A DNA stretch of 64,000 nucleotides from assembly GCA_913043005.1 (NCBI GenBank), contig CAJWKU010000003.1:46390-110389 (forward strand), read 5' to 3'. Origin of the DNA: an uncultured Cryomorphaceae bacterium. GTDB taxonomy: Bacteria > Bacteroidota > Bacteroidia > Flavobacteriales > Schleiferiaceae. Both the position numbers and the translations under genes were made by a program. Within the stretch, counting starts at the first letter, position 1. The number at the start of each line of letters is the position of its first letter. Shown here piece after piece: positions 26,670 to 36,101 of the stretch. The notes under the pieces were generated by a model. It was not told the DNA's origin and made no database searches. It saw only the letters and a program-made list of their open reading frames with translations.

Positions 26670-28193
26670 TTAGTGTTTAAAATGGCGTATACCTGTTGTC
26701 ACCATTGTTATTTCATTATTGTTACAAAAATCGATACTTAAGTTATCTTTTATGGATCCACCAGGTTGAATTACAGCTTTAATACCTTGGGCATTTGCTA
26801 GTTCAACACAGTCAGGAAATGGAAAAAACGCATCGGAAGCCATTACAGCTCCTTCTAATTTCATTCCAAATGATTTTGCTTTATGTATCGCCTGATTTAA
26901 AGCATCAACTCTCGATGTTTGTCCGGTTCCACTTGATATTAATTGTTGATCCTTAGCTAAAACTATGGTATTACTTTTAGTGTGTTTGCAAATTGCAGAG
27001 GCCAATATTAAGTCATCTATTTCTTTTTCCGTGGGGCTCCTCTTTGTTACTACTTTAAGATCTTCGATGCTATCTCGGTGATTGTCTCTGGTTTGAAGAA
27101 GTAATCCATTCAAAGATGATCGCACTATGGTCTCTGGAAATATTACTGACTTGCTCTCTAAGATTATTCTATTTTTTTTAGATTTTAAAATTCTCATGGC
27201 ATCATCTGAAAATCCAGGAGCGATAATAACTTCAAAAAATAGAGAGCTAATTTTTTTTGCTGTTGCTCCATCGATATTCACATTACATGCGATGACGGAG
27301 CCAAAAGCTGATACTGGATCTGATGACAGAGCCTTGTCCCATGAGTTTTCAAGAGTTTTAGTAGATGCAAAACCACAAGCATTATTATGTTTTATTATCG
27401 CTACTGTGGAATCTTTTCCTTCAGCGCAATAAGCCATAGCTGCATCAATATCTAGAAGGTTGTTGTAGCTTAATTCTTTTCCGCTGTGCTGAGTGAATAA
27501 TGAATCTAAGTCTCCAATGAACCAAGCTTTTTGATGAGGGTTTTCACCATATCTAAGTTCTTTTCTTTTTCCATTTATTTCTGAGAATGGTTTTTCTTTA
27601 TTTTGAAGCCAATCTGAAATTAACGAATCATAGTTAGCAGAAACATCAAAGGCTCTTCCAGCAAATTCCTTTCTCTGCTTTAAGGAACTCTGGGCTCCTT
27701 GTTTACCAAGAATATTTATTAATTCCGGGTATTCTGCCATTGAGGAAACAACCCAAACATCATTAAAGTTTTTTGCCCCGGCACGAATCAGAGAAATGCC
27801 TCCAATATCAATTTTTTCAATAATCTCTCTCTCCTCTGCACCAGAATTCATAGTTTCCTCAAAGGGATATAAATCAACTACAACCATATCTAAACTCGGG
27901 ATTTCCATCGAATTAACTGTTTCGGCATCTTCTTGATTTGATCTTCTCCAAAGTATTCCTCCAAACACCTTAGGGTGAAGGGTTTTAACCCGTCCATCTA
28001 ATATACTAGGAAATTCTGTGACTGATTCAATTGGAGTAGATGAGATTCCTAAATTTTCAATAAATTTTTGAGTCCCACCAGTTGAAAAAAGTTTTACTCC
28101 TTCTTTGTTTAAGGTCCTTATTATGGGCTCTAAGCCTTCTTTGTTAAAAACAGAAATTAAGGCAGATTTTACAGGATTTAGTTTGGAATTCAT
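26670..28193 (-). CDS. purH: Bifunctional AICAR transformylase/IMP cyclohydrolase
   Basis: Last two steps of IMP synthesis. 507 aa. The N-terminal MGS-like cyclohydrolase domain (about 1-190) starts KSALISVFNKEGLEP and contains STGGTQKFIE and DGRVKTLHPKVFGGIL. The C-terminal transformylase domain contains ELRYGENPHQKAWF and IIKHNNACGFA. The ATG at 28193 is preferred over 28229, since the latter lies inside the probable -7 box. Lead gene of the purH-mreBCD-mrdA-rodA unit, an order I know from other Bacteroidetes. Confidence 0.96.
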   Translation of the reverse strand: MNSKLNPVKSALISVFNKEGLEPIIRTLNKEGVKLFSTGGTQKFIENLGISSTPIESVTEFPSILDGRVKTLHPKVFGGILWRRSNQEDAETVNSMEIPSLDMVVVDLYPFEETMNSGAEEREIIEKIDIGGISLIRAGAKNFNDVWVVSSMAEYPELINILGKQGAQSSLKQRKEFAGRAFDVSANYDSLISDWLQNKEKPFSEINGKRKELRYGENPHQKAWFIGDLDSLFTQHSGKELSYNNLLDIDAAMAYCAEGKDSTVAIIKHNNACGFASTKTLENSWDKALSSDPVSAFGSVIACNVNIDGATAKKISSLFFEVIIAPGFSDDAMRILKSKKNRIILESKSVIFPETIVRSSLNGLLLQTRDNHRDSIEDLKVVTKRSPTEKEIDDLILASAICKHTKSNTIVLAKDQQLISSGTGQTSRVDALNQAIHKAKSFGMKLEGAVMASDAFFPFPDCVELANAQGIKAVIQPGGSIKDNLSIDFCNNNEITMVTTGIRHFKH

Positions 28194-28226
28194 TTTATAT
28201 TGATGGGTAACAAAAAAATCAAAAAA

Positions 28227-28234
28227 CAAATGTA
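28227..28234 (-). promoter_or_regulatory. -7 box of the purH-mre operon
   Basis: Minus-strand TACATTTG, an exact TAnnTTTG match, 33 nt upstream of the purH ATG. No TTG at the expected -33 distance. Confidence 0.5.
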
Positions 28235-28257
28235 GGGATTCCTTGTCATGGACTTTG

Positions 28258-28265
28258 TAATTTCG
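28258..28265 (+). promoter_or_regulatory. -7 box of the ABC permease gene
   Basis: TAATTTCG, one mismatch to TAnnTTTG, ends 4 nt before the GTG and 7 nt before the ATG of the permease gene, which suggests a transcript with almost no leader. Confidence 0.4.
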
Positions 28266-28269
28266 CCCC

Positions 28270-29535
28270 GTGATGTGGAAAATTTTTACGCTTATTTCAG
28301 AGTCTTATCGATTTGCCTGGAATGTGTTAATAAATAACCGATTGAGAACCTCCCTTAGTTTGTTAGGTATAGCAATTGGAATATTCGCAATCATCTCAGT
28401 TTATGCAATCGTAGATAGTCTGGAAAGGAATATTCGTTCGAGTGTGGATACTATAGGTACGGATGTTGTATTTGTTCAAAAATGGCCCTGGGGTGGTGGA
28501 GATGGCGCCGATGGATACGAATGGTGGAAATATTTTCAGAGATCTGAAGTGAGTCATGAGGATTTCAAAAAATTACTTAATCGCCGTCTTAATTCAGCCC
28601 AATACATGGGCTATGCGGCGGGCACTAAAGGAACTGTAAAATATCAAAATTCAAATGTTGAAAATGCAAGTATTGAAGGAATAACCTTTGAAGTAGGATT
28701 AATATTTTCTAAAGCTGAGCAATTGGAAGTTGGAAGATACTTTTCTGAAAAAGAAACGAGGCTAGGAAAACCTGTTTGTATTATCGGTTCAGACGTTTCT
28801 AGAGGACTCTTTGGGGATAAAGATCCGATTGGAAGAAGCATAATAGCATTTGGCAGACAGTTCAGTGTTATCGGAGTTTTAGATAAGCAAGGTAGTAGTC
28901 TTGTGGGTGAGTCTGATGACTCCAAAATATTTATTCCCGTATCATTATTGATATCAATTAGGGGAGATAAGTTATCTGGATCATCAATTCAATTTAAAGC
29001 AAAAGAAAATGTTTCACTTGAACTTCTTAAAGATGAGGTCAAACAAAATATGCGGGCAATAAGAAGACTTAGCCCAAGGGCTGAGGATGATTTCTCGATA
29101 AATGAGTCATCTATAATCAGTGGAGGTCTGGATACAATGTTTTCGGCTATTGGTATTGCAGGAACTATTATTGGAGGGTTCTCAATTTTAGTCGGAGGTT
29201 TTGGAATTGCTAACATAATGTTTGTTAGTGTTCGTGAGAGGACTGGACAAATAGGTATTCAAAAAGCTCTTGGAGCAAAAAACTCCTTTATCCTTTTACA
29301 GTTTTTAGTTGAAAGCACTTTGTTAAGTATTCTTGGAGGAATACTTGGAATACTATTCGTATCTATTTTAATTTCTGTAGCTTCCCTTTATTCTGAATTC
29401 GAATTAGCAATGAGTCTAGAAAATATATTTACTGGTATAGGTCTTTCCGCATTGATTGGATTAGTGTCTGGCCTGGCGCCAGCTACAATGGCTGCAAAGT
29501 TAGATCCCGTTGATGCAATAAGGTTTAATCAATAA
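28270..29535 (+). CDS. MacB-type ABC transporter permease
   Basis: A 421-aa permease of the MacB/LolCE-like type (FtsX fold): one N-terminal helix (SLSLLGIAIGIFAIISVYAI), a large periplasmic MacB_PCD domain (about 45-250) and three C-terminal helices, with the conserved NIMFVSVRERTGQIGIQKALGA before helix 3. Such proteins act as mechanotransmission exporters of peptides, lipids or lipoproteins with a separate ATPase, which is not adjacent here. Start is GTG 28270 or ATG 28273; both give the same protein but for one residue. Its stop is 1 nt from the convergent GAF gene stop. Confidence 0.85.
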   Translation: MMWKIFTLISESYRFAWNVLINNRLRTSLSLLGIAIGIFAIISVYAIVDSLERNIRSSVDTIGTDVVFVQKWPWGGGDGADGYEWWKYFQRSEVSHEDFKKLLNRRLNSAQYMGYAAGTKGTVKYQNSNVENASIEGITFEVGLIFSKAEQLEVGRYFSEKETRLGKPVCIIGSDVSRGLFGDKDPIGRSIIAFGRQFSVIGVLDKQGSSLVGESDDSKIFIPVSLLISIRGDKLSGSSIQFKAKENVSLELLKDEVKQNMRAIRRLSPRAEDDFSINESSIISGGLDTMFSAIGIAGTIIGGFSILVGGFGIANIMFVSVRERTGQIGIQKALGAKNSFILLQFLVESTLLSILGGILGILFVSILISVASLYSEFELAMSLENIFTGIGLSALIGLVSGLAPATMAAKLDPVDAIRFNQ

Positions 29536-29536
29536 T

Positions 29537-29965
29537 TCATGGCATTATATCATCAGCCACGGATTCACATATTTTTTCTAAGAGAGCTTTATCACTTAGA
29601 TTGAATGGATTAATCGAGTGGCTATCAATATCTAACTGACCAATAAGTTTTTCATTTTTATAAATGGGAACAACTAATTCCGAATTAGTTTTCAATGAAC
29701 AGGCGATATAGTTACTTGCCTCATGGATATTCGGCACCTCAATTATTTTTCCAGAGATAGCTACTTGACCGCAAATCCCTTTTCCGTATGGTATAAGGGT
29801 ATGCTCAGTATTTGATCCAGAAAAAGCGCCAAGCTCCAATGTTTGGTCAATATCATTCATCCAATAAAAACCTACCCAATCAAAATAATTTTTTTGTAAT
29901 CTCAATGAATCGCAAATTTTTTTATGCTCAGGTTTATTTTTGTGGATTGATTTTTTGTATCTCAT
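29537..29965 (-). CDS. GAF-domain protein, free-methionine-sulfoxide-reductase-like
   Basis: A 142-aa single GAF domain. The blocks DWVGFYWM, PYGKGICGQVA, NIHEASNYIAC, TNSELVVPIY and LIGQLDIDS match the fRMsr/YebR family, which reduces free methionine-(R)-sulfoxide. Of the three family cysteines, the last two are present (C65 in GICG, C89 in YIAC), while the first is absent (SNTEHTLIPYGKG). Activity is therefore uncertain. It lies 2 nt downstream of dgkA and is probably co-transcribed. Confidence 0.8.
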   Translation of the reverse strand: MRYKKSIHKNKPEHKKICDSLRLQKNYFDWVGFYWMNDIDQTLELGAFSGSNTEHTLIPYGKGICGQVAISGKIIEVPNIHEASNYIACSLKTNSELVVPIYKNEKLIGQLDIDSHSINPFNLSDKALLEKICESVADDIMP

Positions 29966-29967
29966 AT

Positions 29968-30339
29968 TTAAAGCTGAAAAAGATGTTTTTTCAGATAGGG
30001 TGCAAAAATAATTGCTCCAACTATAATTGCAGATAAAGCAGCAAAAATAACTGAGCTTGCCGCTATGTCCTTGGTTTTTTTGATTCCTATATTAAAATCT
30101 GGATGCAGAGTGTCGCACAGTGTTTCAATCGATGTATTTATTAACTCACTGACGAAAACCAGACTAATAACAACGATGATTAAATTCCATTCCATAGAGG
30201 TTATCTCAAAAAATAATCCCATTGAAATAATAAGTAAAGCGGATACAACCTGTAATTTTAAATTTCTCTCTTTCACAAAAGCAGTTTTAAAACCCTGTAG
30301 AGCGTTTCTGAAACTTTTAAATATGTTTTGTCTCTTCAT
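29968..30339 (-). CDS. dgkA: Diacylglycerol/undecaprenol kinase (DgkA family)
   Basis: A 123-aa integral membrane kinase with three to four helices. The family signature ELINTSIETLCDTL followed by KDIAASSV is clear, as is the amphipathic N-terminus FKSFRNALQGFKTAF. In Gram-positives and probably here this family phosphorylates undecaprenol, recycling the lipid carrier; diacylglycerol is the alternative substrate. First gene of a two-gene minus-strand unit with the GAF protein. Confidence 0.92.
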   Translation of the reverse strand: MKRQNIFKSFRNALQGFKTAFVKERNLKLQVVSALLIISMGLFFEITSMEWNLIIVVISLVFVSELINTSIETLCDTLHPDFNIGIKKTKDIAASSVIFAALSAIIVGAIIFAPYLKKHLFQL

Positions 30340-30505
30340 TTAGATTTTAAGATTTATGATGAGTTCTGCTTTGTCATGTGAATTTAAAATATTTAGCAAT
30401 TTGATAAAAATTATATTAACTACTGAACCTAGTTTAAAAAATCGAAATCTCATTCAATTGCCTCGTAAATCATATTTATGTAACCTTTATCAAGTATTTA
30501 TGTTT

Positions 30506-30533
30506 TTGGCATAGATCTTGAGCCCTATCTTTA
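30506..30533 (+). promoter_or_regulatory. Probable promoter of the T9SS surface-protein cluster
   Basis: TTG (30506-30508), 17 nt, then TATCTTTA (30526-30533), one mismatch to TAnnTTTG, 27 nt before the ATG at 30561. The rest of the 221-nt gap to dgkA is AT-rich with nothing else recognisable. Confidence 0.45.
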
Positions 30534-30560
30534 CGACTTAAACCAACGAAAAATATTTGC

Positions 30561-32630
30561 ATGTCATTTGTACGATTCTTCGCTACAGCATTGGGAATTT
30601 CCATTTCCTTCTTAGCTAACTCTCAATCTATCGACTTAACCCAGGTCCCCAATTTATCAAAGTGTACAGGCGATTCTTTGAAGTTGACTCTCACCATTGG
30701 AACTCCAGGGATGAATGTAATTAATGATTTTCATATACTTCTTGCTGAGGGTCAAAAAAGTGCATTTACCCTAGGTCAGAGTGATACTTTGCCGATAGTT
30801 AAATGGGAATCTGTCACCCCTGCGCCCGTGGGCACCGTAGCAGATACAATCTCTGCAGGTGTTAAATACGCTTGGGTTTTAGTTCCTGATACTATTTCAA
30901 TAAATAACTTTTATGGGCTTTCAGTTAAGTCTTCAAGTCCATCTCTATGGTCTGATACCATTCAAATGTTAGTTAATGTTGCTCCTTCAGTATCAATTGA
31001 CTCCATTATTGGCGGTTTCGTTAATAATCACACCCCCTCTAATGATTGGGGAATGTGCGAAGGAGATACGGTAGTCATATATGCGAGTCAAGGATTAGAC
31101 GGATATCAATGGACTTTATCGGGGACACCAATTCCGGGAGCAACGGCTGATTCATTAATAGTTGCCGCTAGCGGTGATTATGGAGTTATCGGTAGTTCTG
31201 GTAACTGCGATCTTGCAACACTAGATACAACAATTAATACTTTTTCTCCAGTTACATCCATCTCCCATGTTGCAACAGGAATGTTCACATTGACAGTTTT
31301 AGATAAGGATTCTCAAATTGACTCATTACAGTTTTGTGAAAATGAGACAATAATGTTAAGAGGTCCTCAAGCAGGAGCTGGGGTAACTGTTTCTTATCAG
31401 TGGTTAAAAGATACTGTTGATATGTTTGGAGTTATTCAACCCATAGCTATATCCGGTGAAACAAGTTCTAATTTTGTCACCGGAACCTCAGGAAAATATG
31501 CTTTGGTTACATCCTGGAATCCAGGAGGGTGTCCAGATACAAGTTACAGTGTTGAGATCTTTGTGGATACTGTACCTGACACTTATATCGAAAACATTAT
31601 GTGGGCTGGGCAGTCAGTTGCGTCACTAGATATTTGTCCTGGTGATTCTACATTGTTACGTTCTCATGATCAATCCTTTTTGAATGATTGGACTTATCAA
31701 TGGGAGGTGATGTACCCAATTTCATCAGGGGCATGGCAATCATTACCAAATGATACCACTTTTGAATTAGTTGTTGATACTGCTCTAATAGCTGGATCTG
31801 CTCAATATCGTTTGGTGATTAATAGCAGCGCATGTAATTGGACAACTGGGCCTCTTCAAGTAAATGTCATTCCTTTACCCGTAGTTAATGTTGCTCCAAG
31901 CGATAGTCTAGGGTTGTGTGCGGGTGATTCGGTTCTAATCGGCGTAACTGGCTCGGGTCTTTCGTATCAGTGGACATGGCCTTTGGGTTCATATACAGGT
32001 AGTTCGTTCTATGCGAAAGACTCAGGGGTATATCTAGTCCAAGCGACTGGATTAAACAATTGTACCAGTTTTGATACTCTTCAAATTACTGAAATTATAA
32101 TTACTCCAAATGCAGGCTTAGATCAAACTGTAATGCCAGGAGAAGTTGTTCAACTTGGAGCTAGTGGAGGTAATACGTACTATTGGTATGCTGATAAACC
32201 GGTATACTTCAGTGATCCAACGAATCCATCTCCGTTGACCAAACCTACGTCAGATACAACAACGTATTATGTTGAGGTTCGAAGTTCATTTGGCTGTTTT
32301 GGAATTGACTCCATGATGGTAATACAATTTGACCCATCTACACTTGATACAAATTTTGAAAATGTGATGAATGTCATTACCCCGAATGGTGATGGTTTTA
32401 ATGATGTTTTTGATCTTTCAGAAGTTGTTCAATCTGATTCATGCGACATCCTGATATTTAATCGCTGGGGCGCAAAAGTATATGAACAAAATAAATATAT
32501 GTCAGGATGGGATGGAACAACTATCGGAGGTGATCCACTTCCTGACGGGACATATTATTATATTTTATTATGCAATAATAATTATGCTCGTTTTAGAGGA
32601 GCAATAACTGTAATTCGTAATCAGCAATAA
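30561..32630 (+). CDS. T9SS type B cargo protein with Ig-like repeats
   Basis: A 689-aa secreted protein. Signal peptide at about 1-22 (FFATALGISISFLANSQS). The body consists of Ig-like/PKD-like beta repeats, each with a Cys-containing GD core (CEGDTVVIYASQG, CPGDSTLLRSHD, CAGDSVLIGVTGSG). The last ~90 residues are a gliding-motility/T9SS type B sorting domain: NVITPNGDGFNDVFDLSE, IFNRWGAKVYEQ and WDGTTIGG..LPDGTYYYIL. Predicted surface adhesin or structural protein. It is followed by a PorP/SprF gene, the usual arrangement for SprB-like type B cargo. Confidence 0.9.
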   Translation: MSFVRFFATALGISISFLANSQSIDLTQVPNLSKCTGDSLKLTLTIGTPGMNVINDFHILLAEGQKSAFTLGQSDTLPIVKWESVTPAPVGTVADTISAGVKYAWVLVPDTISINNFYGLSVKSSSPSLWSDTIQMLVNVAPSVSIDSIIGGFVNNHTPSNDWGMCEGDTVVIYASQGLDGYQWTLSGTPIPGATADSLIVAASGDYGVIGSSGNCDLATLDTTINTFSPVTSISHVATGMFTLTVLDKDSQIDSLQFCENETIMLRGPQAGAGVTVSYQWLKDTVDMFGVIQPIAISGETSSNFVTGTSGKYALVTSWNPGGCPDTSYSVEIFVDTVPDTYIENIMWAGQSVASLDICPGDSTLLRSHDQSFLNDWTYQWEVMYPISSGAWQSLPNDTTFELVVDTALIAGSAQYRLVINSSACNWTTGPLQVNVIPLPVVNVAPSDSLGLCAGDSVLIGVTGSGLSYQWTWPLGSYTGSSFYAKDSGVYLVQATGLNNCTSFDTLQITEIIITPNAGLDQTVMPGEVVQLGASGGNTYYWYADKPVYFSDPTNPSPLTKPTSDTTTYYVEVRSSFGCFGIDSMMVIQFDPSTLDTNFENVMNVITPNGDGFNDVFDLSEVVQSDSCDILIFNRWGAKVYEQNKYMSGWDGTTIGGDPLPDGTYYYILLCNNNYARFRGAITVIRNQQ

Positions 32631-32661
32631 CCGAAATCGCAATTAAAAGTCTAAAGCAATC

Positions 32662-34146
32662 ATGAAAAAGGCAATTCTATCCATAACTCTATTGGTTTTT
32701 GGTTTGACATCTATTCAAGCTCAGCAATTACCACTTTACGCCTCCTACTTCTTCACTCCTCAAATAACCAATCCAGCATTGTCTGGAGCGGAAGGGTTTA
32801 GTTCATTGACAACTATGCACAGACAGCAATGGCAGGGCATGGAGGGAGCTCCAGAGACATCGGCATTAGTTTTTAATGGCGCGTTGAACAAAGAACGGAT
32901 AGGTTATTCGGTTTATGCATTCAATGACGTTACTGATATTGTTTCTCGCTCTGGTATTTATGGTAATTATGCATACCATGCTCAGTTAAGTGAAAATTCT
33001 GTGTTAAGTTTCGGATTGGGTTTAGGTTATTTAAATAATTCATTTGATATGGCGAGTGTTCGTGTTAAAAATGAAGGTGATCCATTTCTATTTCCTACCA
33101 ATCAAAATGGAACATTAGATATGAATTTGGGTTTAAATCTCCAGGTTAGTGATTTTCGCATAGGTTTAAGTGTTCCGCAGCTTCTGAACCCAACTATAAA
33201 TTATTCCAACAACTACAGTGGGCCGGTTGCATATCATTTGATACGTCATTATGTGGCTTCTACTCAATATGATCTTCAAATTCAAAAGGATAGAATGGTT
33301 CTTAGTCCAATGGTTACAGTAAGGGCGGCTGCATTTGTTGCTCCACAGGTTGATGCTGGGTTAATGTTTAACATGAAAGAATATGGTTACTTAGGGGCAA
33401 TGTACAGAAGTAATTATGCTGCTACTTTAAATGCTGGAGTTCATTTGACTCCATTGTTATCTGTTGGTTATTCTCATGAGTTTAGTACAAATGCTTTTGC
33501 TTCATCGCTAGGTTTGTCAAATGAATTTATGCTGTCATATCGATTTGGTGATAATAAGAGAAACTCAAGGCTTGAATCTGAGGTTAAACGTTTGAAAGAC
33601 AAACAGCGACAGGCTTCGAAAGAGACAGAAAAATTGTTAAATGAGAGACTTGAAGAGTTTAAAGATGAATTAGGTGCTGCTCAAAAAGTAGAACTTGAGA
33701 AACAAACAGAATCTCTTAAAAAGAATCTCCAGGAAGAAGGACTGAAACTTCAAGAAGCAGGAAACCAACGCAGATCTAGAAAGGAAAAACCATCCATGAA
33801 TCCTTCTATTTCCGATCAGGATTGGAATTCCAATTCGAATAGCGCTCTGCAAAGTGAAGGTGTGATTCGAGGTTACCGTAATGAGAATTACGCAAACAAT
33901 GTGACTCCTGGATCTCCTGGCTATTATGTGACTGCAGGAGTATATGGGGAATCGAGTAATGCCAATCGTATGGCGTCAAAACTAGGAAACAGGGGTATTC
34001 AAGCGAATGTTTTTAGAGATACAAGAAATGATATGTTCTACGTTTACTTGATGAAGTTCCCAAGTTATCAACAGGCGGATTCTGCAAAATCCTCTGGTTT
34101 ACGTGGTCAATACTCAGGTAAGCTTTGGATTAAAGTAGTTAAATAA
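32662..34146 (+). CDS. PorP/SprF-family outer-membrane protein with coiled coil and SPOR-like domain
   Basis: A 494-aa protein in three parts. After a signal peptide (ending IQAQQ), residues about 22-300 form the PorP/SprF barrel (QLPLYASYFFTPQITNPALSGAEG is the family start, split here as YASYFFTPQITNPALSG; later YGNYAYHAQLSEN). Residues about 300-370 are charged and heptad-like (ESEVKRLKDKQRQASKET), a coiled coil. The last ~75 residues (PGYYVTAGVYGESSNANRMA to KLWIKVVK) look like a SPOR domain that could bind denuded peptidoglycan. PorP/SprF proteins attach type B T9SS cargo to the surface, so it likely anchors the flanking proteins and ties them to the wall. Confidence 0.87.
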   Translation: MKKAILSITLLVFGLTSIQAQQLPLYASYFFTPQITNPALSGAEGFSSLTTMHRQQWQGMEGAPETSALVFNGALNKERIGYSVYAFNDVTDIVSRSGIYGNYAYHAQLSENSVLSFGLGLGYLNNSFDMASVRVKNEGDPFLFPTNQNGTLDMNLGLNLQVSDFRIGLSVPQLLNPTINYSNNYSGPVAYHLIRHYVASTQYDLQIQKDRMVLSPMVTVRAAAFVAPQVDAGLMFNMKEYGYLGAMYRSNYAATLNAGVHLTPLLSVGYSHEFSTNAFASSLGLSNEFMLSYRFGDNKRNSRLESEVKRLKDKQRQASKETEKLLNERLEEFKDELGAAQKVELEKQTESLKKNLQEEGLKLQEAGNQRRSRKEKPSMNPSISDQDWNSNSNSALQSEGVIRGYRNENYANNVTPGSPGYYVTAGVYGESSNANRMASKLGNRGIQANVFRDTRNDMFYVYLMKFPSYQQADSAKSSGLRGQYSGKLWIKVVK

Positions 34147-34151
34147 ATTAG

Positions 34152-36071
34152 ATGCTTTCTAATCTTAAAATCTGGTATTTCGCCCTAATTTTATGTGGCT
34201 CTGTACTTTTTTCATCTGACCTCAATGCTGCTCATTTGGTAGGTGGAGAGATAACTTACACATGTTCTGGAAATAATAGTTATCAAATAAAACTAAGGAT
34301 TTACAGAGACTGTAATGGAGGTGGGGCAGCATTTGATCAGTCTGTTAATTTCACAATATTTGATGATCAGGGTAATGTTCTTTTTAACCCCTCAGTATCA
34401 AAAGGAGCGACTGTTCAGGTTCCGTCAGCTACAGGTAACCCATGTTTGACTACGCCTCCAAATATTTGTACCGAATATGCGGAATATATTCATATCATGT
34501 CTCTTCCTGCCAGATTAGGAGGGTATACCATTTCTTACCAGCGATGCTGCAGAAATGCTAGTATTGCGAATATTGTCTCCTCAGGAAAAGGAAACACCTA
34601 CACCATCCAAGTACCATCTATGGATAATTGCAATAGCACGCCTCAGTTTACCACTGTTCCGCCAATAGTACTTTGTAAATCTGATGCTCTGAATATTGAT
34701 GCTTCAGCAGCTGATTCTAATGGAGATTCTCTTTTTTACGAGTTCTGCGATATTCTGAATGGTGGTTCTTCTTTTAATCCAAGTCCTACTTCTTCTGACC
34801 CACCTCCATATTCGTCTATTCCATTTATTCTGCCTCAGACAAGTTCAATGCCAATACCTGGTACTCCAGCTTTAACAATAGATCCTCTTACTGGTTTTAT
34901 AACAGGCGTTGCTAATACAACAGGTCAGTTTGTCGTTGGGATATGTGTTTCTGAGTATGAAAATGGAACTCTACTTTCAAAAGTTCGTCGGGATTATCAA
35001 TTTAATATCACGAGCTGTATTAGTAATGTCGTTGCGGATATGCTAACGCAAATAGAGAAACCGAGTTTATTGTGCACAGGGAAGACAATGTCCTTTCAGG
35101 CTCAAACATCAGGAGCAATATCATATCTATGGGATTTTGGTGATACCACGACTACAACGGATTCGAGTTCTTCACCTTCGCCTTCATATACCTATTTAGA
35201 CACAGGGGCCTATACGGTAATGTTGATCATCAATCCTGGACTTGTTTGTACTGATACTGTGTATGAGGTCTTCAATATTTTTGATGCACCGGATTATTTG
35301 ATTAAATATTCCGGAAAATCTTGTTTTGAAGCCCAGAATTTGCTTTTTTATGCTGAAGGTGGAACTCCAAATGATGCTTCATTTAAATGGGACTTTGGTA
35401 ATTTATCAAATACTTTCGGGGCTACTGGAGATAGTGTGGCAGGAGTTTCATGGTCGTCACCTGGTGATTATACAGTTCGGCTGATAGTTTCTTCATCAAC
35501 TTGTCCTGACACAGTGTATGACACAATATCGGTTATACAATGGTCGGTAAATGTTGATTTAGGAAATGACACATCAATAGTTAGAAACGATACAGCATAT
35601 CTCGACGTTTCAGCCGGCTCCTTTTATCAATGGCTTGCTGATAAGCCAGTTTATTTTAACAATTCAAGGCAAAAAAATCCACAGGCTTGGCAATATCAAG
35701 ATTCAACTACATTTTTTGCAATTGTCACAGATGAATATGGGTGTCAAGGAATTGATACCGTGTTAATTTATTGGCTGCCAGATTTGACGGCACCTGACTT
35801 CTCAAATGTTCAAAATGTCATAACTGCGAATATGGATGGAATAAACGATGTTTTAGATTTATCCGAAGTATCTTTTGATGAATCTTGTACTTTACGCGTT
35901 TTAAACCGCTGGGGTGGGCAAGTTTATTATCAAGATAATTACGATGACACCTGGTCGGGAGTCAATAATAATGGTCAACCGTTACCTCCATCAACTTATT
36001 ATATTCTTTTGCAATGCGATAAACAATTGCGATATTCAGGCCCTGTAACAATCATTGGTCGGGGGCAATAA
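34152..36071 (+). CDS. T9SS-secreted PKD-domain surface protein, paralogue 2
   Basis: A 639-aa paralogue of the protein at 3161-5362. After the signal peptide comes AAHLVGGEITYTCSGNN, a Cys-rich module with IYRDCNGGG, NPCLTTPPNICTEYAEY and YQRCCRN, ending DYQFNITSC at about 285. A PKD domain follows (YLWDFGDTTTT) and a second one (FKWDFGN). The C-terminus is a type B sorting domain (NVITANMDGINDVLDLSE, LNRWGGQVYYQ, LPPSTYYILLQC) close to that of the protein at 30561, so the two presumably share the PorP/SprF anchor encoded between them. Starts 5 nt after the PorP/SprF stop. Confidence 0.9.
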   Translation: MLSNLKIWYFALILCGSVLFSSDLNAAHLVGGEITYTCSGNNSYQIKLRIYRDCNGGGAAFDQSVNFTIFDDQGNVLFNPSVSKGATVQVPSATGNPCLTTPPNICTEYAEYIHIMSLPARLGGYTISYQRCCRNASIANIVSSGKGNTYTIQVPSMDNCNSTPQFTTVPPIVLCKSDALNIDASAADSNGDSLFYEFCDILNGGSSFNPSPTSSDPPPYSSIPFILPQTSSMPIPGTPALTIDPLTGFITGVANTTGQFVVGICVSEYENGTLLSKVRRDYQFNITSCISNVVADMLTQIEKPSLLCTGKTMSFQAQTSGAISYLWDFGDTTTTTDSSSSPSPSYTYLDTGAYTVMLIINPGLVCTDTVYEVFNIFDAPDYLIKYSGKSCFEAQNLLFYAEGGTPNDASFKWDFGNLSNTFGATGDSVAGVSWSSPGDYTVRLIVSSSTCPDTVYDTISVIQWSVNVDLGNDTSIVRNDTAYLDVSAGSFYQWLADKPVYFNNSRQKNPQAWQYQDSTTFFAIVTDEYGCQGIDTVLIYWLPDLTAPDFSNVQNVITANMDGINDVLDLSEVSFDESCTLRVLNRWGGQVYYQDNYDDTWSGVNNNGQPLPPSTYYILLQCDKQLRYSGPVTIIGRGQ

Positions 36072-36101
36072 TATTTTAACAGATAGTTTAATTTATTTAA
36101 A

